64,000 bases of DNA from Prosthecochloris sp. GTDB lineage: Bacteria > Bacteroidota > Chlorobiia > Chlorobiales > Chlorobiaceae. The notes below the pieces were generated by a model. That model was not told the origin of the DNA. It worked only from the letters and a program-made list of their open reading frames with translations, and ran no database searches. How positions within the stretch are numbered: the stretch's first letter is position 1; the number at the start of each line of letters is the position of its first letter. Location of the stretch: NCBI GenBank assembly GCA_015482705.2, contig JADMLA020000021.1:62001-126000 (forward strand), read 5' to 3'. Positions 1 through 8,778 of the stretch are shown here, piece after piece. The position numbers were made by a program, and so were the translations under genes.

Positions 1-473
1 CTGGTCTTCATCTCTCGGGTAGGGGCGAATAAAACATCACAGGCATTGTAGAATTTCCGTAAATACTTCCAGACATAATTTTTGGCAAAACCGAGCCGAT
101 AGTAATCAAGGTAGGAAGGAAAATCCGTGTGGTACATGCTGACAACAGGCAAACCACGGTTTCTCGCATATTTCAGAAACCTGTTTCCTATGATATCCGG
201 TGTTGAAATCTGCACAATATCAGGGCCGAAATCGTCCAGCTGTGTTTCTGTCGAGGCGGAAAAAAAACCGAGCTTGTAATCAGGATAGAGAGGAATGGGA
301 ACAGAAGGCATGGCGATAACCTTTTCATGGCGCTCTTCACTCGACGAAATATCCGGTGACCATACCATCACTTCGTGCCCCGCCTCGAGAAAGGAGGCGA
401 CAAGCTGGTACATGGATCTAACTGCGCCATCTTTATCTTTTACGTATGTCCCGGCATAGAGAGCTATTTTCAT
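1..473 (-). CDS. Glycosyltransferase family 4 (GT-B fold), C-terminus outside the window
   Basis: About 157 residues are visible, starting at an ATG at 473-471; the frame stays open to base 1, so the catalytic C-terminal half lies outside. The start MKIALYAGTY followed by a Gly- and hydrophobic-rich Rossmann half is the usual N-terminal acceptor domain of GT4 sugar transferases. The HTDFPSYL stretch near residues 115-122 resembles the HTDFP motif of the MgtA/SqdX-like mannosyl- and sulfoquinovosyl-transferase group. A role in adding a sugar to a lipid or polysaccharide at the cytoplasmic membrane is inferred. The sugar donor cannot be told because the nucleotide-binding domain is missing. Confidence 0.8.
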   Translation of the reverse strand, partial: MKIALYAGTYVKDKDGAVRSMYQLVASFLEAGHEVMVWSPDISSSEERHEKVIAMPSVPIPLYPDYKLGFFSASTETQLDDFGPDIVQISTPDIIGNRFLKYARNRGLPVVSMYHTDFPSYLDYYRLGFAKNYVWKYLRKFYNACDVLFAPTREMKT

Positions 474-653
474 ACCCTTTGCACAACGTCGTTACAATTC
501 CTGAATCAGCGACAGGGCATAGAAGATGACTAACCTGTAAAAAACCACCGTCGCGAACCTTTGCCGGAAAATGTAACATTTCCAGGGAAAAAACCCGCGA
601 CATACCGGTAAGGAGAGGGTTGTGGATTGTATGCAGCGACAAGTCTGTCGAGA

Positions 654-1115
654 TCAGACAGACATTGTGATAACGACCGGTTGGACAAGACGCTCGAAAT
701 CCGCATAAGAAAGCCTGAGAAGCTCTTTGTGGTTACCTGCACTGAAAACAATCTCCTCATCCTCGGCAAGCTCTTCGGCAACGTAGGTTTTCATGCCGTA
801 AAGATTTCCAAAAGGCGGCATGGCTCCAACCTCACAGCCGGGAAACATATCAGCGAAATCCTCTTCCGAGGCAAGTACCACATTTCCTGTACCGGCAGCA
901 TCCTTGAGTTTATCGAAATCCAGCTTGTTCGAGGCCGGAAGCACCGCCATAGCCAGCTTTCCGTCAATGGTCACCATAACGGTTTTTGCCAGTTCCTTTC
1001 CAGGAACATGTGCGGCAGCCGCAATTTCCTGAGCCGTGTAGGCAGGGGAATGACTGATAATGAAGTACCTGATGTGGTGACTGTCGAGAAAATCCCTGAT
1101 CTTGCGTATCGGCAT
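654..1115 (-). CDS. YbaK/ProX-type aminoacyl-tRNA deacylase domain protein
   Basis: The 153-residue protein is a single YbaK/EbsC editing domain, which hydrolyses mischarged tRNA such as Cys- or Ala-tRNA(Pro) in the cytoplasm. The family's core Lys motif (AKTVMV, residues 43-48) and the Gly-Pro-rich loop GAMPPFG (residues 97-103) are present. I chose the ATG at 1115 over an upstream in-frame start at 1220 because a strong Shine-Dalgarno (AGAGGAGG) lies just before it and the family begins here. A 7-bp inverted repeat (643-649 with 657-663) spans the stop codon but has no T-tract. The substrate tRNA is not evident. Confidence 0.85.
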   Translation of the reverse strand: MPIRKIRDFLDSHHIRYFIISHSPAYTAQEIAAAAHVPGKELAKTVMVTIDGKLAMAVLPASNKLDFDKLKDAAGTGNVVLASEEDFADMFPGCEVGAMPPFGNLYGMKTYVAEELAEDEEIVFSAGNHKELLRLSYADFERLVQPVVITMSV

Positions 1116-1517
1116 AATTTTTCCTCCTCTGACGTTTGATGAATGTCTTCCACCAAGCTTATCTGCGTGAAACGGGTTAACAGCACCGAGCGCACTGAAG
1201 AAAACGTGCAATGACAACAATTTACATGTACTCAGGGGACAAAACCTAAAGGAACCGGGTAAAAAAGAAATAATATGGAGTCGTCACAAAAGCCGGACGT
1301 CAAAGGGTACGCAGAGAGAAACAGCCTACTTCCAAAGATCATACCACACGTGATACGGGATCAAATCTCTCTAAAGTCATGCTGCACTCGATGCGGCATC
1401 CATACCGGCTTTCATGGAAAAATGGATCCCCGGGCTCGGCCCGGGGATAACTGTGGAACAACAAAACTACTGGACTGATGTCAGCCTGTAATAAATCACG
1501 ACGAAGCGTTTGATGCA
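1116..1517. other. 402-bp intergenic region holding one dispersed repeat copy
   Basis: This gap lies between two minus-strand genes. It has no convincing coding frame; a 67-codon plus-strand frame exists only because it reads through the dispersed repeat at 1376-1451. The GC-rich inverted repeat CCCCGGGC...GCCCGGGG sits inside that repeat. I see nothing else in it. Confidence 0.6.
1376..1451. repeat. Dispersed 76-bp repeat, copy A
   Basis: The 76 bases from GTCATGCTGC to GGGGATAAC align without gaps to 27073-27148, with 61 of 76 positions identical by hand count. The right half contains an inverted repeat around GGATCCCCGGGC/GCCCGGGGAT, so the transcript could fold. The motif ATGGATCCCCGG...GGGGATGAC resembles short intergenic repeats scattered in many bacterial genomes, whose accidental translation reads MDPR...; that comparison is from memory. 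No transposase is near either copy. Confidence 0.7.
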
Positions 1518-2114
1518 TTAAAAATTCACCCTGACACCTGCTACGATGTTGTGACTCGCAATGCTGACGTCCACATCCTCCGCAGGACTGACGTCCCCTG
1601 TCGCAAAGTAGCGGTAGCCAAGATCGAGCATGACGTTCGGTATCGCATCGATGCCGACTCCTGCTCCGAACTGATAGGCAAACACCGTATCATCATCGCT
1701 GTCCTCAAAATCTTCAAAATCAACATTTGCAATCCCTACACCTGCAGTCAAATAGGGGGTGACCATGGATACAGGCATTTCGATATCCAGATAACCATTG
1801 GCCATGAAAGAAAGTATGGAGACTTCTGCATCAACGTTATCGGCAAGCTCGATTCCATTGATCTCATCCCAATCACTGACCTGGTATCCTACTGCACCTT
1901 CAATACGGTACATTCCTCCATCGAGACCCAATGCACCGTTAATGACGAACCCGCTTTTATAATCTATGTCTGTCACCCACGATCCTTCAACATCGGACTC
2001 ACTCAGCAAAGCGAGACCTGCCGAAGCGCTCACGTAGGGGGTTGCCGCCTGTGCAAGCGGTGCCGATGCAAAAAAAACCAGCAGAGCGACACAGAGGCTC
2101 ATAAACTTTTTCAT
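1518..2114 (-). CDS. Outer-membrane beta-barrel protein (OmpA-like N-domain), solitary paralogue
   Basis: The 198-residue precursor has a clear signal peptide (MKKF, hydrophobic core, ...PLAQAA cleavage near residue 23) and alternating hydrophobic strands ending in Phe (VRVNF), the usual C-terminal signature for BAM insertion. Acidic loops such as FEDFEDSDDD separate the strands, suggesting an eight-stranded barrel. It shares the layout and C-terminal motif DLGYRYFATGD with the three tandem proteins at 25344-27980, so the four are paralogues. A good ribosome site (CGGAG) precedes the ATG. Function is unknown: pore, adhesin or structural protein are all possible. Confidence 0.8.
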   Translation of the reverse strand: MKKFMSLCVALLVFFASAPLAQAATPYVSASAGLALLSESDVEGSWVTDIDYKSGFVINGALGLDGGMYRIEGAVGYQVSDWDEINGIELADNVDAEVSILSFMANGYLDIEMPVSMVTPYLTAGVGIANVDFEDFEDSDDDTVFAYQFGAGVGIDAIPNVMLDLGYRYFATGDVSPAEDVDVSIASHNIVAGVRVNF

Positions 2115-2203
2115 GGTATTTCTCCGTTTGATTAGCAGTTACGACCGGAACAAAAGAAAATGAATGTTCCTTACAGCGATGTTACTCAAAAAAGCTCCGA
2201 AAA

Positions 2204-3043
2204 TCAAGATTTTCCGTAACCTTTCAACTGTTTAAACAAAGGTAAAGAATCACGATAACCCGCTTCGACAAGCTCGGGCACCTGGCGGGTATCGACAAGG
2301 CTGAACGTCCCCAAATCCAGCTCGATTTTCAGGTCCGCTTCCTCTGTTTGCAAGGTGGTCGATGCTTTCAGTGTGCTGTAGAACGCGTTAAGCAGCAGGT
2401 CGACAATATTGTCCGGTTTTCTGAAAATATGGCTGCTCATGAGGTCTACGCAAACAAAAGGATGCCTTCCATGTTCAAGCAGAGGGGAAAGCGGTACATT
2501 TTCCATCAACACACCGTCGACCAGCAGACGTCCGTCGATCTCGACCGGTTTGAAAACAGCCGGAATACAGGAACTGGCCATCACCGCTTCGGCAACATCA
2601 CCCTGCTTCAAAACAACTTTCTCACCGTTACCGATGTCGGTCGCAACAATTGCCAGCGGGACGGAAGCTTCTTCGATCTTTCTTTTTCCCAACAGCTGCC
2701 TGACAACACGGCCGAATTTTTTATTGGACAGCAAACCGAACTGTGAAAGTGTAAGCCCGGTGAGATCGAACCAGTCGAGATCGAGAGCGACACGTTCGAT
2801 CTCACGCCAACCCATGCCGAAAGCATGAAGAGAGGCAATGAACGACCCGATGCTCGTACCGGACAACGCATGCACTTCGATAGCGAGCTCATCGAGTGCC
2901 CGCAACACTCCGACATGTGCCGCACCGAGCACCGCTCCCCCTCCAAGGGCAAGACCGATTGACATTGCTTTATCCGGACCGGGTCGCCGCCTTCGACTCA
3001 TCACCCCGCTCTTTTTTCTGGTTGCCGAGCCGATGCCCGACAT
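2204..3043 (-). CDS. Patatin-like phospholipase (RssA/YchK group)
   Basis: The 279-residue protein carries all patatin landmarks: the oxyanion loop GGGAVLGAAHVG (residues 34-45), the nucleophile elbow GTSIG with Ser64, and the catalytic Asp of the DG motif (D176 in VDGVLMENVP). It should be a Ser-Asp lipid acyl hydrolase without a signal peptide, acting from the cytoplasm. It begins 9 bases after the aldehyde dehydrogenase stop, so the two are likely cotranscribed. The start is uncertain: no Shine-Dalgarno precedes 3043, and ATGs at 3001 and 2965 would shorten a basic, non-conserved N-terminus without touching the fold. Confidence 0.88.
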   Translation of the reverse strand: MSGIGSATRKKSGVMSRRRRPGPDKAMSIGLALGGGAVLGAAHVGVLRALDELAIEVHALSGTSIGSFIASLHAFGMGWREIERVALDLDWFDLTGLTLSQFGLLSNKKFGRVVRQLLGKRKIEEASVPLAIVATDIGNGEKVVLKQGDVAEAVMASSCIPAVFKPVEIDGRLLVDGVLMENVPLSPLLEHGRHPFVCVDLMSSHIFRKPDNIVDLLLNAFYSTLKASTTLQTEEADLKIELDLGTFSLVDTRQVPELVEAGYRDSLPLFKQLKGYGKS

Positions 3044-3052
3044 TCAAAAAGT

Positions 3053-4486
3053 TCATCTGAACAAACGAAACAGTTTTCGCAACCATGTAAATTTCGCTTC
3101 ACTGAAAGGAGGATACCGTAAAGTGTTTTCAGGAAACGTTCTTTTTACATGAACGCTTCTCGAACGGGAAAAGGTTTCAAAACCCGCTTTACCATGGTAT
3201 ACCCCCATCCCGCTTTCTCCAGCCCCTCCAAAAGGAAGCGCAGGAATTGCGGCCTGAAACATGAGGTCATTGATACATACCCCGCCTGAGCGGGTGTTTT
3301 CGAGCATATACTGCTGAAAAGAACGGTCCCTGGAAAAAATATACACTGCAAGCGGGTGGCGCACCGAACGTATAACAGCTAGCGCTTCGTCCGGTGTCGA
3401 GTAGCTCAGCACCGGCAATATAGGGCCAAAAACTTCCTCTTTCATAACCCGTGAACGTGGAGAAACAGAACGCAGGACCGTAGGAGCACAATAAAGGCGC
3501 TCAGGATCGATAGAGCCGCCCGTCACCACAACACCGTCGAAAAGATATCCGGCGAGCCTTTCAAGACGCTCAGGTGTTATAATAGCTGGATAATCCTTAC
3601 TGCGTTCCGGTATTGTTCCGTAAAAAGTATCGATTGCGCTTTTCATGCAACTGAGCAGTTCATCTTCCGCGTCCCTGTGTACCAGGACATAATCCGGCGC
3701 GATACAGGTTTGCCCGGCGTTGAGAAACTTCGCCCAGACAATTCTTCTCGCCGTTACAGGGACATTGGTACGCCGATCGACGACACAGGGATTTTTCCCT
3801 CCAAGCTCCAGGGTGACCGGCGTAAGATTCTTGGCGGCTTTTTCCATGACCTGTTTGCCTGTACTGCTCCCTCCGGTGAAAAAAATATAGTCAAACGAAG
3901 CGTCAAGCAGTTCACGGCTTTCTTCGAGACTGGCGAGAAACACTTTTATCGCTCTCTCATCGAGATACCGATCGAGAGCTTCTGCAAGTAACCCCGAAAT
4001 TGCCGGTGCTTGTTCGGAAGGCTTGATCACGAGACAGTTGCCGGCAGCTATTGCGTTAATCGCCGGAGCGATTGAGAGCTGCAAAGGATAGTTCCAGGCA
4101 CCCATAACGAGCACAACGCCATACGGCTCGCGGAAATAATAACTCCGACCCGGCTGATACCGTAAAGGCGTAACGACTTTTCGAGGCCTCATCCAGGACT
4201 TCAGGTGCTTCAGCGCCACCTGTATCTCTGTCATCAGGTAATGAATCTCCGTAAAAAACACTTCGGCCCGCGGCTTGCGGAAATCGCTCTGCAGCGCATC
4301 GTAAATATCCTTTTCACGTTCGTCCAGAAAGCGATTCAGGCCCAGAAGCTGACTTGTGCGCCACTCATATGAACGGGTAGTTCCGCTGTCAAAATACTCC
4401 CGAAGCTCATGTATCAGCTCCGAAACAAGACGATCCGCACTCTTTTCGTTTTGGTGTTTCATAAACGACAGATTTGATCCTCTCAT
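3053..4486 (-). CDS. Aldehyde dehydrogenase, ALDH3-like, NAD(P)-dependent
   Basis: A full-length 477-residue ALDH that oxidises aldehydes to acids. The catalytic Cys261 lies in NAGQTCIAP and the general base Glu227 in LELGGKNP; the coenzyme loop FFTGGSSTGK lies at about 202-211. The short N-terminus and the C-terminal hydrophobic/basic tail (KLFRLFR) resemble class 3, fatty-aldehyde type enzymes that sit on membranes. Pairing with a patatin-like lipase suggests handling of fatty aldehydes or lipid breakdown products; this is inference. An ATG at 4462 is an alternative start, with neither site having a well-spaced Shine-Dalgarno. Confidence 0.9.
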   Translation of the reverse strand: MRGSNLSFMKHQNEKSADRLVSELIHELREYFDSGTTRSYEWRTSQLLGLNRFLDEREKDIYDALQSDFRKPRAEVFFTEIHYLMTEIQVALKHLKSWMRPRKVVTPLRYQPGRSYYFREPYGVVLVMGAWNYPLQLSIAPAINAIAAGNCLVIKPSEQAPAISGLLAEALDRYLDERAIKVFLASLEESRELLDASFDYIFFTGGSSTGKQVMEKAAKNLTPVTLELGGKNPCVVDRRTNVPVTARRIVWAKFLNAGQTCIAPDYVLVHRDAEDELLSCMKSAIDTFYGTIPERSKDYPAIITPERLERLAGYLFDGVVVTGGSIDPERLYCAPTVLRSVSPRSRVMKEEVFGPILPVLSYSTPDEALAVIRSVRHPLAVYIFSRDRSFQQYMLENTRSGGVCINDLMFQAAIPALPFGGAGESGMGVYHGKAGFETFSRSRSVHVKRTFPENTLRYPPFSEAKFTWLRKLFRLFR

Positions 4487-4635
4487 GTTGGCCTGTATCG
4501 AAGGCTACCGCTCGAACGGGTAGTACCGGCCATGCAATACGATGATCACTGCTGCAACACCATTATGCTCCTCAGCGATCATTCATTACATTGCTCCTTT
4601 TCTCAATGTATCAACAAACCGTACAATTTTACACC

Positions 4636-5391
4636 ATGGAATGGCTGACGCAACCGGAAGCATGGATAGCTCTGGCAACACTCACTGCACTGGAGATCGT
4701 GCTCGGCATTGACAATATCATCTTCATATCGATCATTGCCGGACGTCTGCCGGAATCACAGAGAGACAAAGGCAGAATTCTGGGCCTTGGACTTGCAATG
4801 CTCGCCCGTATAGCACTGTTGCTCTCCATCACATGGGTCATGAGTCTGACAACGGGCTTGTTTACCGTTCTGCAGCATGAAATCTCAGGGCGAGACCTGA
4901 TACTCCTCGGTGGAGGACTTTTCCTGCTGGCAAAGAGCACTCATGAAATCCACCACAGCCTCGAAGGCAGCGGCCAAACAAAACAGCAGCCCGTCACAAC
5001 CAGTCTCACCTCCGCGCTTGTGCAAATCACGCTCATCGATATTGTCTTTTCTCTCGACTCGGTCATCACAGCCGTCGGCCTGGCGGAAGAGGTTGCGGTG
5101 ATGATCACCGCCATCATCATCTCAATTGTCATTATGATGCTTGCAGCAAAATCCATCAATGATTTTGTCGATCGTCACCCTACCATCAAAATGCTGGCAC
5201 TGAGTTTTCTGATTCTTGTCGGAGTAACGCTGGTTGCGGAAGGAGCCGGTTTTGAATTCCCCAAAGGGTATATCTACTTTGCGATGGCATTCTCAGTCAG
5301 CGTAGAAATGCTCAATCTTCGTTTACGCAGGAAACAGGCAGAACCTGTTCACCTGCATAAGTCCAGGACCCTCGAGTCTGCAGAAGAGTAA
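4636..5391 (+). CDS. TerC family integral membrane protein
   Basis: The 251-residue protein has about seven membrane helices and the TerC signature LEIVLGIDNIIFISI near its N-terminus, repeated as an acidic helix (DIVFSLDSVITA) in the second half. Family members export or handle metal ions such as Mn2+ or act in tellurite resistance. I start at ATG 4636 (MEWLTQPEAW), where homologues begin; an ATG at 4591 would add 15 residues but has no better ribosome site. The 149-bp upstream region, divergent from the aldehyde dehydrogenase, shows no recognisable yybP-ykoY manganese riboswitch core. Confidence 0.9.
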   Translation: MEWLTQPEAWIALATLTALEIVLGIDNIIFISIIAGRLPESQRDKGRILGLGLAMLARIALLLSITWVMSLTTGLFTVLQHEISGRDLILLGGGLFLLAKSTHEIHHSLEGSGQTKQQPVTTSLTSALVQITLIDIVFSLDSVITAVGLAEEVAVMITAIIISIVIMMLAAKSINDFVDRHPTIKMLALSFLILVGVTLVAEGAGFEFPKGYIYFAMAFSVSVEMLNLRLRRKQAEPVHLHKSRTLESAEE

Positions 5392-5491
5392 AAAGAAATC
5401 CTTTACATCCTCCGAGGAACCGACAATACTGCCAGGATGTTTTTTATTCCATAAGCAGAAGCTTTGACAAGAGAACAAAGGAGAGCCGATC

Positions 5492-7921
5492 ATGCCAATA
5501 CCCTCACCGCTCAGTCCTGAGAAACTCTACAACCAATGTGACCCGAGCAGCTTTTCTTTTACAAGTACTCAAGACCTCGATGGAAAAATTAAAATATCCG
5601 GTCAGGAACGGGCCCGGGATGCTATCCGTTTCGGTATCGGCATGAAGCATAACGGCTTCAACATTTTCGCACTTGGCCCGACAGGAACCGGAAAACAAAC
5701 CACCCTTGAACAGTATCTCAAAGAAACGGCTTCCCAAAAAGCGGCCCCGGATGACTGGTGTTATGTCTATGATTTCGATAATATGCGTCAGCCGCTCGCC
5801 ATCAGCATGCCTGCCGGTAAAGCCTGCTCTTTCCGCCGTGATATGGAAAACCTCATCGAAGGGCTTCTGACGGTGATTCCCGGGGCATTCAGCAGCGAAG
5901 AGTACCAGGAACAGGAAAAAAACATCAAGGAACAGCTCGATGAACGCCAGGCATCCGAAATCGAAACTCTCGAGAAAAAAGCTGCCGACAAAAACATCGC
6001 CCTGATAAGGACACCTTCCGGGTTTGCCTTTGCACCCGTGAAAAAAGGAGAGGTTCTGAATGCAGAAGAGTTCATGCGCCTGAAAACCGAAGAAAAAGAA
6101 ATCATCGAAAAGGAAATCGGTCTACTCAAGGAATCCATGCAGTCCATTATGATGCAGATTCCAAAATGGCAGCGGGAGACTCAGGAAAAAATCAAGGATC
6201 TCAATCAGCAGATAACCTCGATTGCCGTCAAGCCTCTATTTACGGAACTGAAAGCAAAATATGAAGATCACAAAGCGGTCAAGAAATATTTCGATGCCGT
6301 AGAAAAAGATGTCATTGAAAACTTCAGTCAGTTTCTTGAAAAAGAGCCTTCTGTCCCCCAAATGTTCATCCCGCCCGGTCAGGGAAAAAACACCGGCAAC
6401 AGAAGTTTCAACCAATACCGGGTCAATGTCGTTGTCAACAACATGAGGACCAAAGGAGCTCCTGTAATCTATGAAGATAAACCCTCTATCCAGAATCTTG
6501 TGGGAGATATAGAGCATCTGGCTCAGATGGGAACCCTTGTCACCGACTTCACCCTTATCAAATCCGGTGCCCTTCATCGGGCAAACGGAGGTTATCTGAT
6601 GTTGGATGCAAGACGCCTTCTGCTCGAACCACTTGCATATGAAGCTCTGAAAAAAGCGATTCGGACCCGCCAGATACGTATCGAGTCTCTTGCCCAGCTC
6701 TATGGAATGGCGAGCACGGTTTCGCTCGATCCACAGCCCATTCCACTCCAAACGAAGATAATACTTCTCGGAGAGCGATGGCTTTACTATCTCCTCAGCG
6801 CCAAAGACCCTGATTTCAACGAGCTGTTCAAGGTGGCAGCTGATTTTGACGACGAAATGGAAAGAAATCAGGACAATCATCTCTCGTACGCCGGGTTTAT
6901 CAGTTCGATTGTCAATCGTGAAAAACTCAAACATCTCGATAGATATGCCGTTGCCCGCATGATCGAGTATGGCTCGAGGATGTCGGGTGACTCCGGTAAA
7001 CTTTCCACACATATCCAGAGCATCACCGATCTTGTCAATGAATCGGACTATTACGCCACTGAAAACAACCATGATCTCATTACCCGCAATGATGTCCAAC
7101 AGGCGATCGAAGCAAGAAGATACCGGGCGGGACGTATTCCTGAAAAAATACAGGATGCGATTCTCCAGAATACCATCCTCATCGATACTGAATCGGAAAA
7201 AGTCGGCCAGATCAACGGCCTTTCGGTCTATATGCTCGGTAACCAAAGTTTCGGAAAACCCAGTCGTATCACTACCAGAATCAAAATGGGCAAGGGTGAA
7301 GTCGTCGATATCGAGCGGGAGGTGGAAATGGGCGGACCTATCCACTCGAAAGGAGTGATGATTCTCTCCGGTTTTCTCGGTGGCAGGTTTGGCGGGGAGC
7401 AGCCGCTCTCCCTCTCTGCTACTCTTGTATTCGAACAATCCTATGGAGGCATCGAAGGCGACAGTGCCTCCTCAGCCGAGTTGTACGCACTGCTTTCCGC
7501 TATTTCAGGAAAACCGGTAAAGCAGTGCTTCGCTGTTACCGGTTCGGTCAATCAGTATGGAGAAATACAAGCCATCGGAGGGGTAAACGAAAAAATCGAA
7601 GGTTTTTTCGACCTCTGCCTCGAAAGAGGGCTCTCGGGAAATCAGGGTGTTCTCATACCGGCTTCAAACGTAAAAAATCTGATGTTGCGTGATGATGTCG
7701 TAGACGCTGTCAAACAACGAAATTTCGCCATTTATCCGGTAACCCATATCGATGAAGGCATAGAGATACTGACCGGCATCCCTGCGGGAAAACAGCGTGA
7801 AGATGGCAGTTATCCCAAAGAGACGATCAACGGACTAGCTGTCGAAAGGCTTATATCCATGGCGGAAAAGCAGAAAAAATATACCGAAGACATTAACAAC
7901 AAAAACCCGAATGAATCATGA
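5492..7921 (+). CDS. Lon-like ATP-dependent protease (AAA_32/LonB-like group)
   Basis: The 809-residue protein has an N-terminal AAA region with Walker A GPTGTGKQ (residues 62-69), a long coiled-coil insertion (about 150-260) and a C-terminal S16 peptidase domain. The serine motif GDSASS lies near residue 658 and the catalytic Lys in GGVNEKI near residue 700. It lacks the N-terminal substrate domain of classical LonA, which places it with the YcbZ-like proteases. No membrane helix is obvious, so a cytoplasmic unfoldase-protease is expected. The start has AAGGAG about 10 bases upstream. Its stop overlaps the next ATG (ATGA), showing translational coupling with the stress protein. Confidence 0.92.
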   Translation: MPIPSPLSPEKLYNQCDPSSFSFTSTQDLDGKIKISGQERARDAIRFGIGMKHNGFNIFALGPTGTGKQTTLEQYLKETASQKAAPDDWCYVYDFDNMRQPLAISMPAGKACSFRRDMENLIEGLLTVIPGAFSSEEYQEQEKNIKEQLDERQASEIETLEKKAADKNIALIRTPSGFAFAPVKKGEVLNAEEFMRLKTEEKEIIEKEIGLLKESMQSIMMQIPKWQRETQEKIKDLNQQITSIAVKPLFTELKAKYEDHKAVKKYFDAVEKDVIENFSQFLEKEPSVPQMFIPPGQGKNTGNRSFNQYRVNVVVNNMRTKGAPVIYEDKPSIQNLVGDIEHLAQMGTLVTDFTLIKSGALHRANGGYLMLDARRLLLEPLAYEALKKAIRTRQIRIESLAQLYGMASTVSLDPQPIPLQTKIILLGERWLYYLLSAKDPDFNELFKVAADFDDEMERNQDNHLSYAGFISSIVNREKLKHLDRYAVARMIEYGSRMSGDSGKLSTHIQSITDLVNESDYYATENNHDLITRNDVQQAIEARRYRAGRIPEKIQDAILQNTILIDTESEKVGQINGLSVYMLGNQSFGKPSRITTRIKMGKGEVVDIEREVEMGGPIHSKGVMILSGFLGGRFGGEQPLSLSATLVFEQSYGGIEGDSASSAELYALLSAISGKPVKQCFAVTGSVNQYGEIQAIGGVNEKIEGFFDLCLERGLSGNQGVLIPASNVKNLMLRDDVVDAVKQRNFAIYPVTHIDEGIEILTGIPAGKQREDGSYPKETINGLAVERLISMAEKQKKYTEDINNKNPNES

Positions 7922-8772
7922 CCGGGGTAGCGAAGAGTATTACCATAAAAAGAATCACCGTTGCAATCGATTGTTCCCCACATAGCCGTGCATCGTTATT
8001 TGCAGCTGCCGAGATAGCGGGAATGCTGCAGGCCGAGCTTCTTGGCGTCTTTGTCGAAGATATCAACCTGATCCGAATGGCAGAATTGCCGTTTTCACAG
8101 GAAATACACCTTCATACAGCGCGCAGTGAACCTCTCGACTCGTTGAAACTCGAACGTTTGCTGAAACTCCAGGCAAAAGAAGCGCATGAGCTTTTCATAC
8201 AAACCGCCGAACGCTTCGGCATTCCTTACAGGTTCAGAAAACTTCGTGGCATGGTCCCAACTGAAGTACTGGAGGCTGCTCTTGGTACCGATCTCCTGGC
8301 GATGGGGAGATCAGGAAGAGCTCCCGTATGCTGTAGAGGACTCGGTTCAACTGCCAGAAAAGCCATCCGTGAAGCAAAAACCAATATTCTGCTCACAAGG
8401 CCGGGTCTAGAAGCTGACAGTCCGCTGCTAGTCATCTATGACGGATCGACAGGTGCGAAAGCCGCTCTTGAAACAGCAATTGGTTTTGTACGCGAAGACG
8501 CATCACTCCATGTGTTCCTTCTGGGAAACAACGTCCGGAAACATGCTTTTCTGAAAGATGAAGTCGAAATGATACTGGGCACGAGAATTACGAAAAAAGA
8601 GTTCCATGTCATTCCCTGGACAGACAGCCGCATGATAGCACAATGCATACATATGATAGAACCGGGTCTGCTGGTCCTGAGCGATACACCCAAGACTATC
8701 AGTACAGAAACAGTATACAACTTGATCGATACAATCGATTATCCCGTTCTACTGGTCAAAAGCCCTGGGTAA
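7918..8772 (+). CDS. Tandem-domain universal stress protein
   Basis: The 284-residue protein carries two UspA folds (about 8-155 and 160-284). The first begins ITVAIDCSPHSRASL, the usual strand-loop-helix of the family, and ends in TNILLTRPG; the second begins LLVIYDGSTGAKAAL and ends PVLLVKSPG. A complete ATP loop (G-2X-G-9X-G-S/T) is not clear in the second half. The gene overlaps the Lon-like protease by four bases, suggesting a stress or protein-quality module. It ends only six bases from the convergent marC stop, with no intrinsic terminator between. Confidence 0.88.
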   Translation: MTGVAKSITIKRITVAIDCSPHSRASLFAAAEIAGMLQAELLGVFVEDINLIRMAELPFSQEIHLHTARSEPLDSLKLERLLKLQAKEAHELFIQTAERFGIPYRFRKLRGMVPTEVLEAALGTDLLAMGRSGRAPVCCRGLGSTARKAIREAKTNILLTRPGLEADSPLLVIYDGSTGAKAALETAIGFVREDASLHVFLLGNNVRKHAFLKDEVEMILGTRITKKEFHVIPWTDSRMIAQCIHMIEPGLLVLSDTPKTISTETVYNLIDTIDYPVLLVKSPG

Positions 8773-8778
8773 ATCCCG

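Noticed and set aside
643..663. 7-bp inverted repeat over the ybaK-like stop codon
   Set aside because: Short stem without T-tract; not enough to call a terminator.
1275..1478. 67-codon plus-strand frame
   Set aside because: It reads through the dispersed repeat; the MDPR-like translation is a repeat artefact.
4487..4635. Possible yybP-ykoY manganese riboswitch before terC
   Set aside because: terC genes often carry one, but I could not find its conserved GGGGAGUA-type core or paired helices here.
6236..7438. 400-codon minus-strand frame
   Set aside because: Antisense shadow of the Lon-like protease gene, whose motifs are complete on the plus strand.
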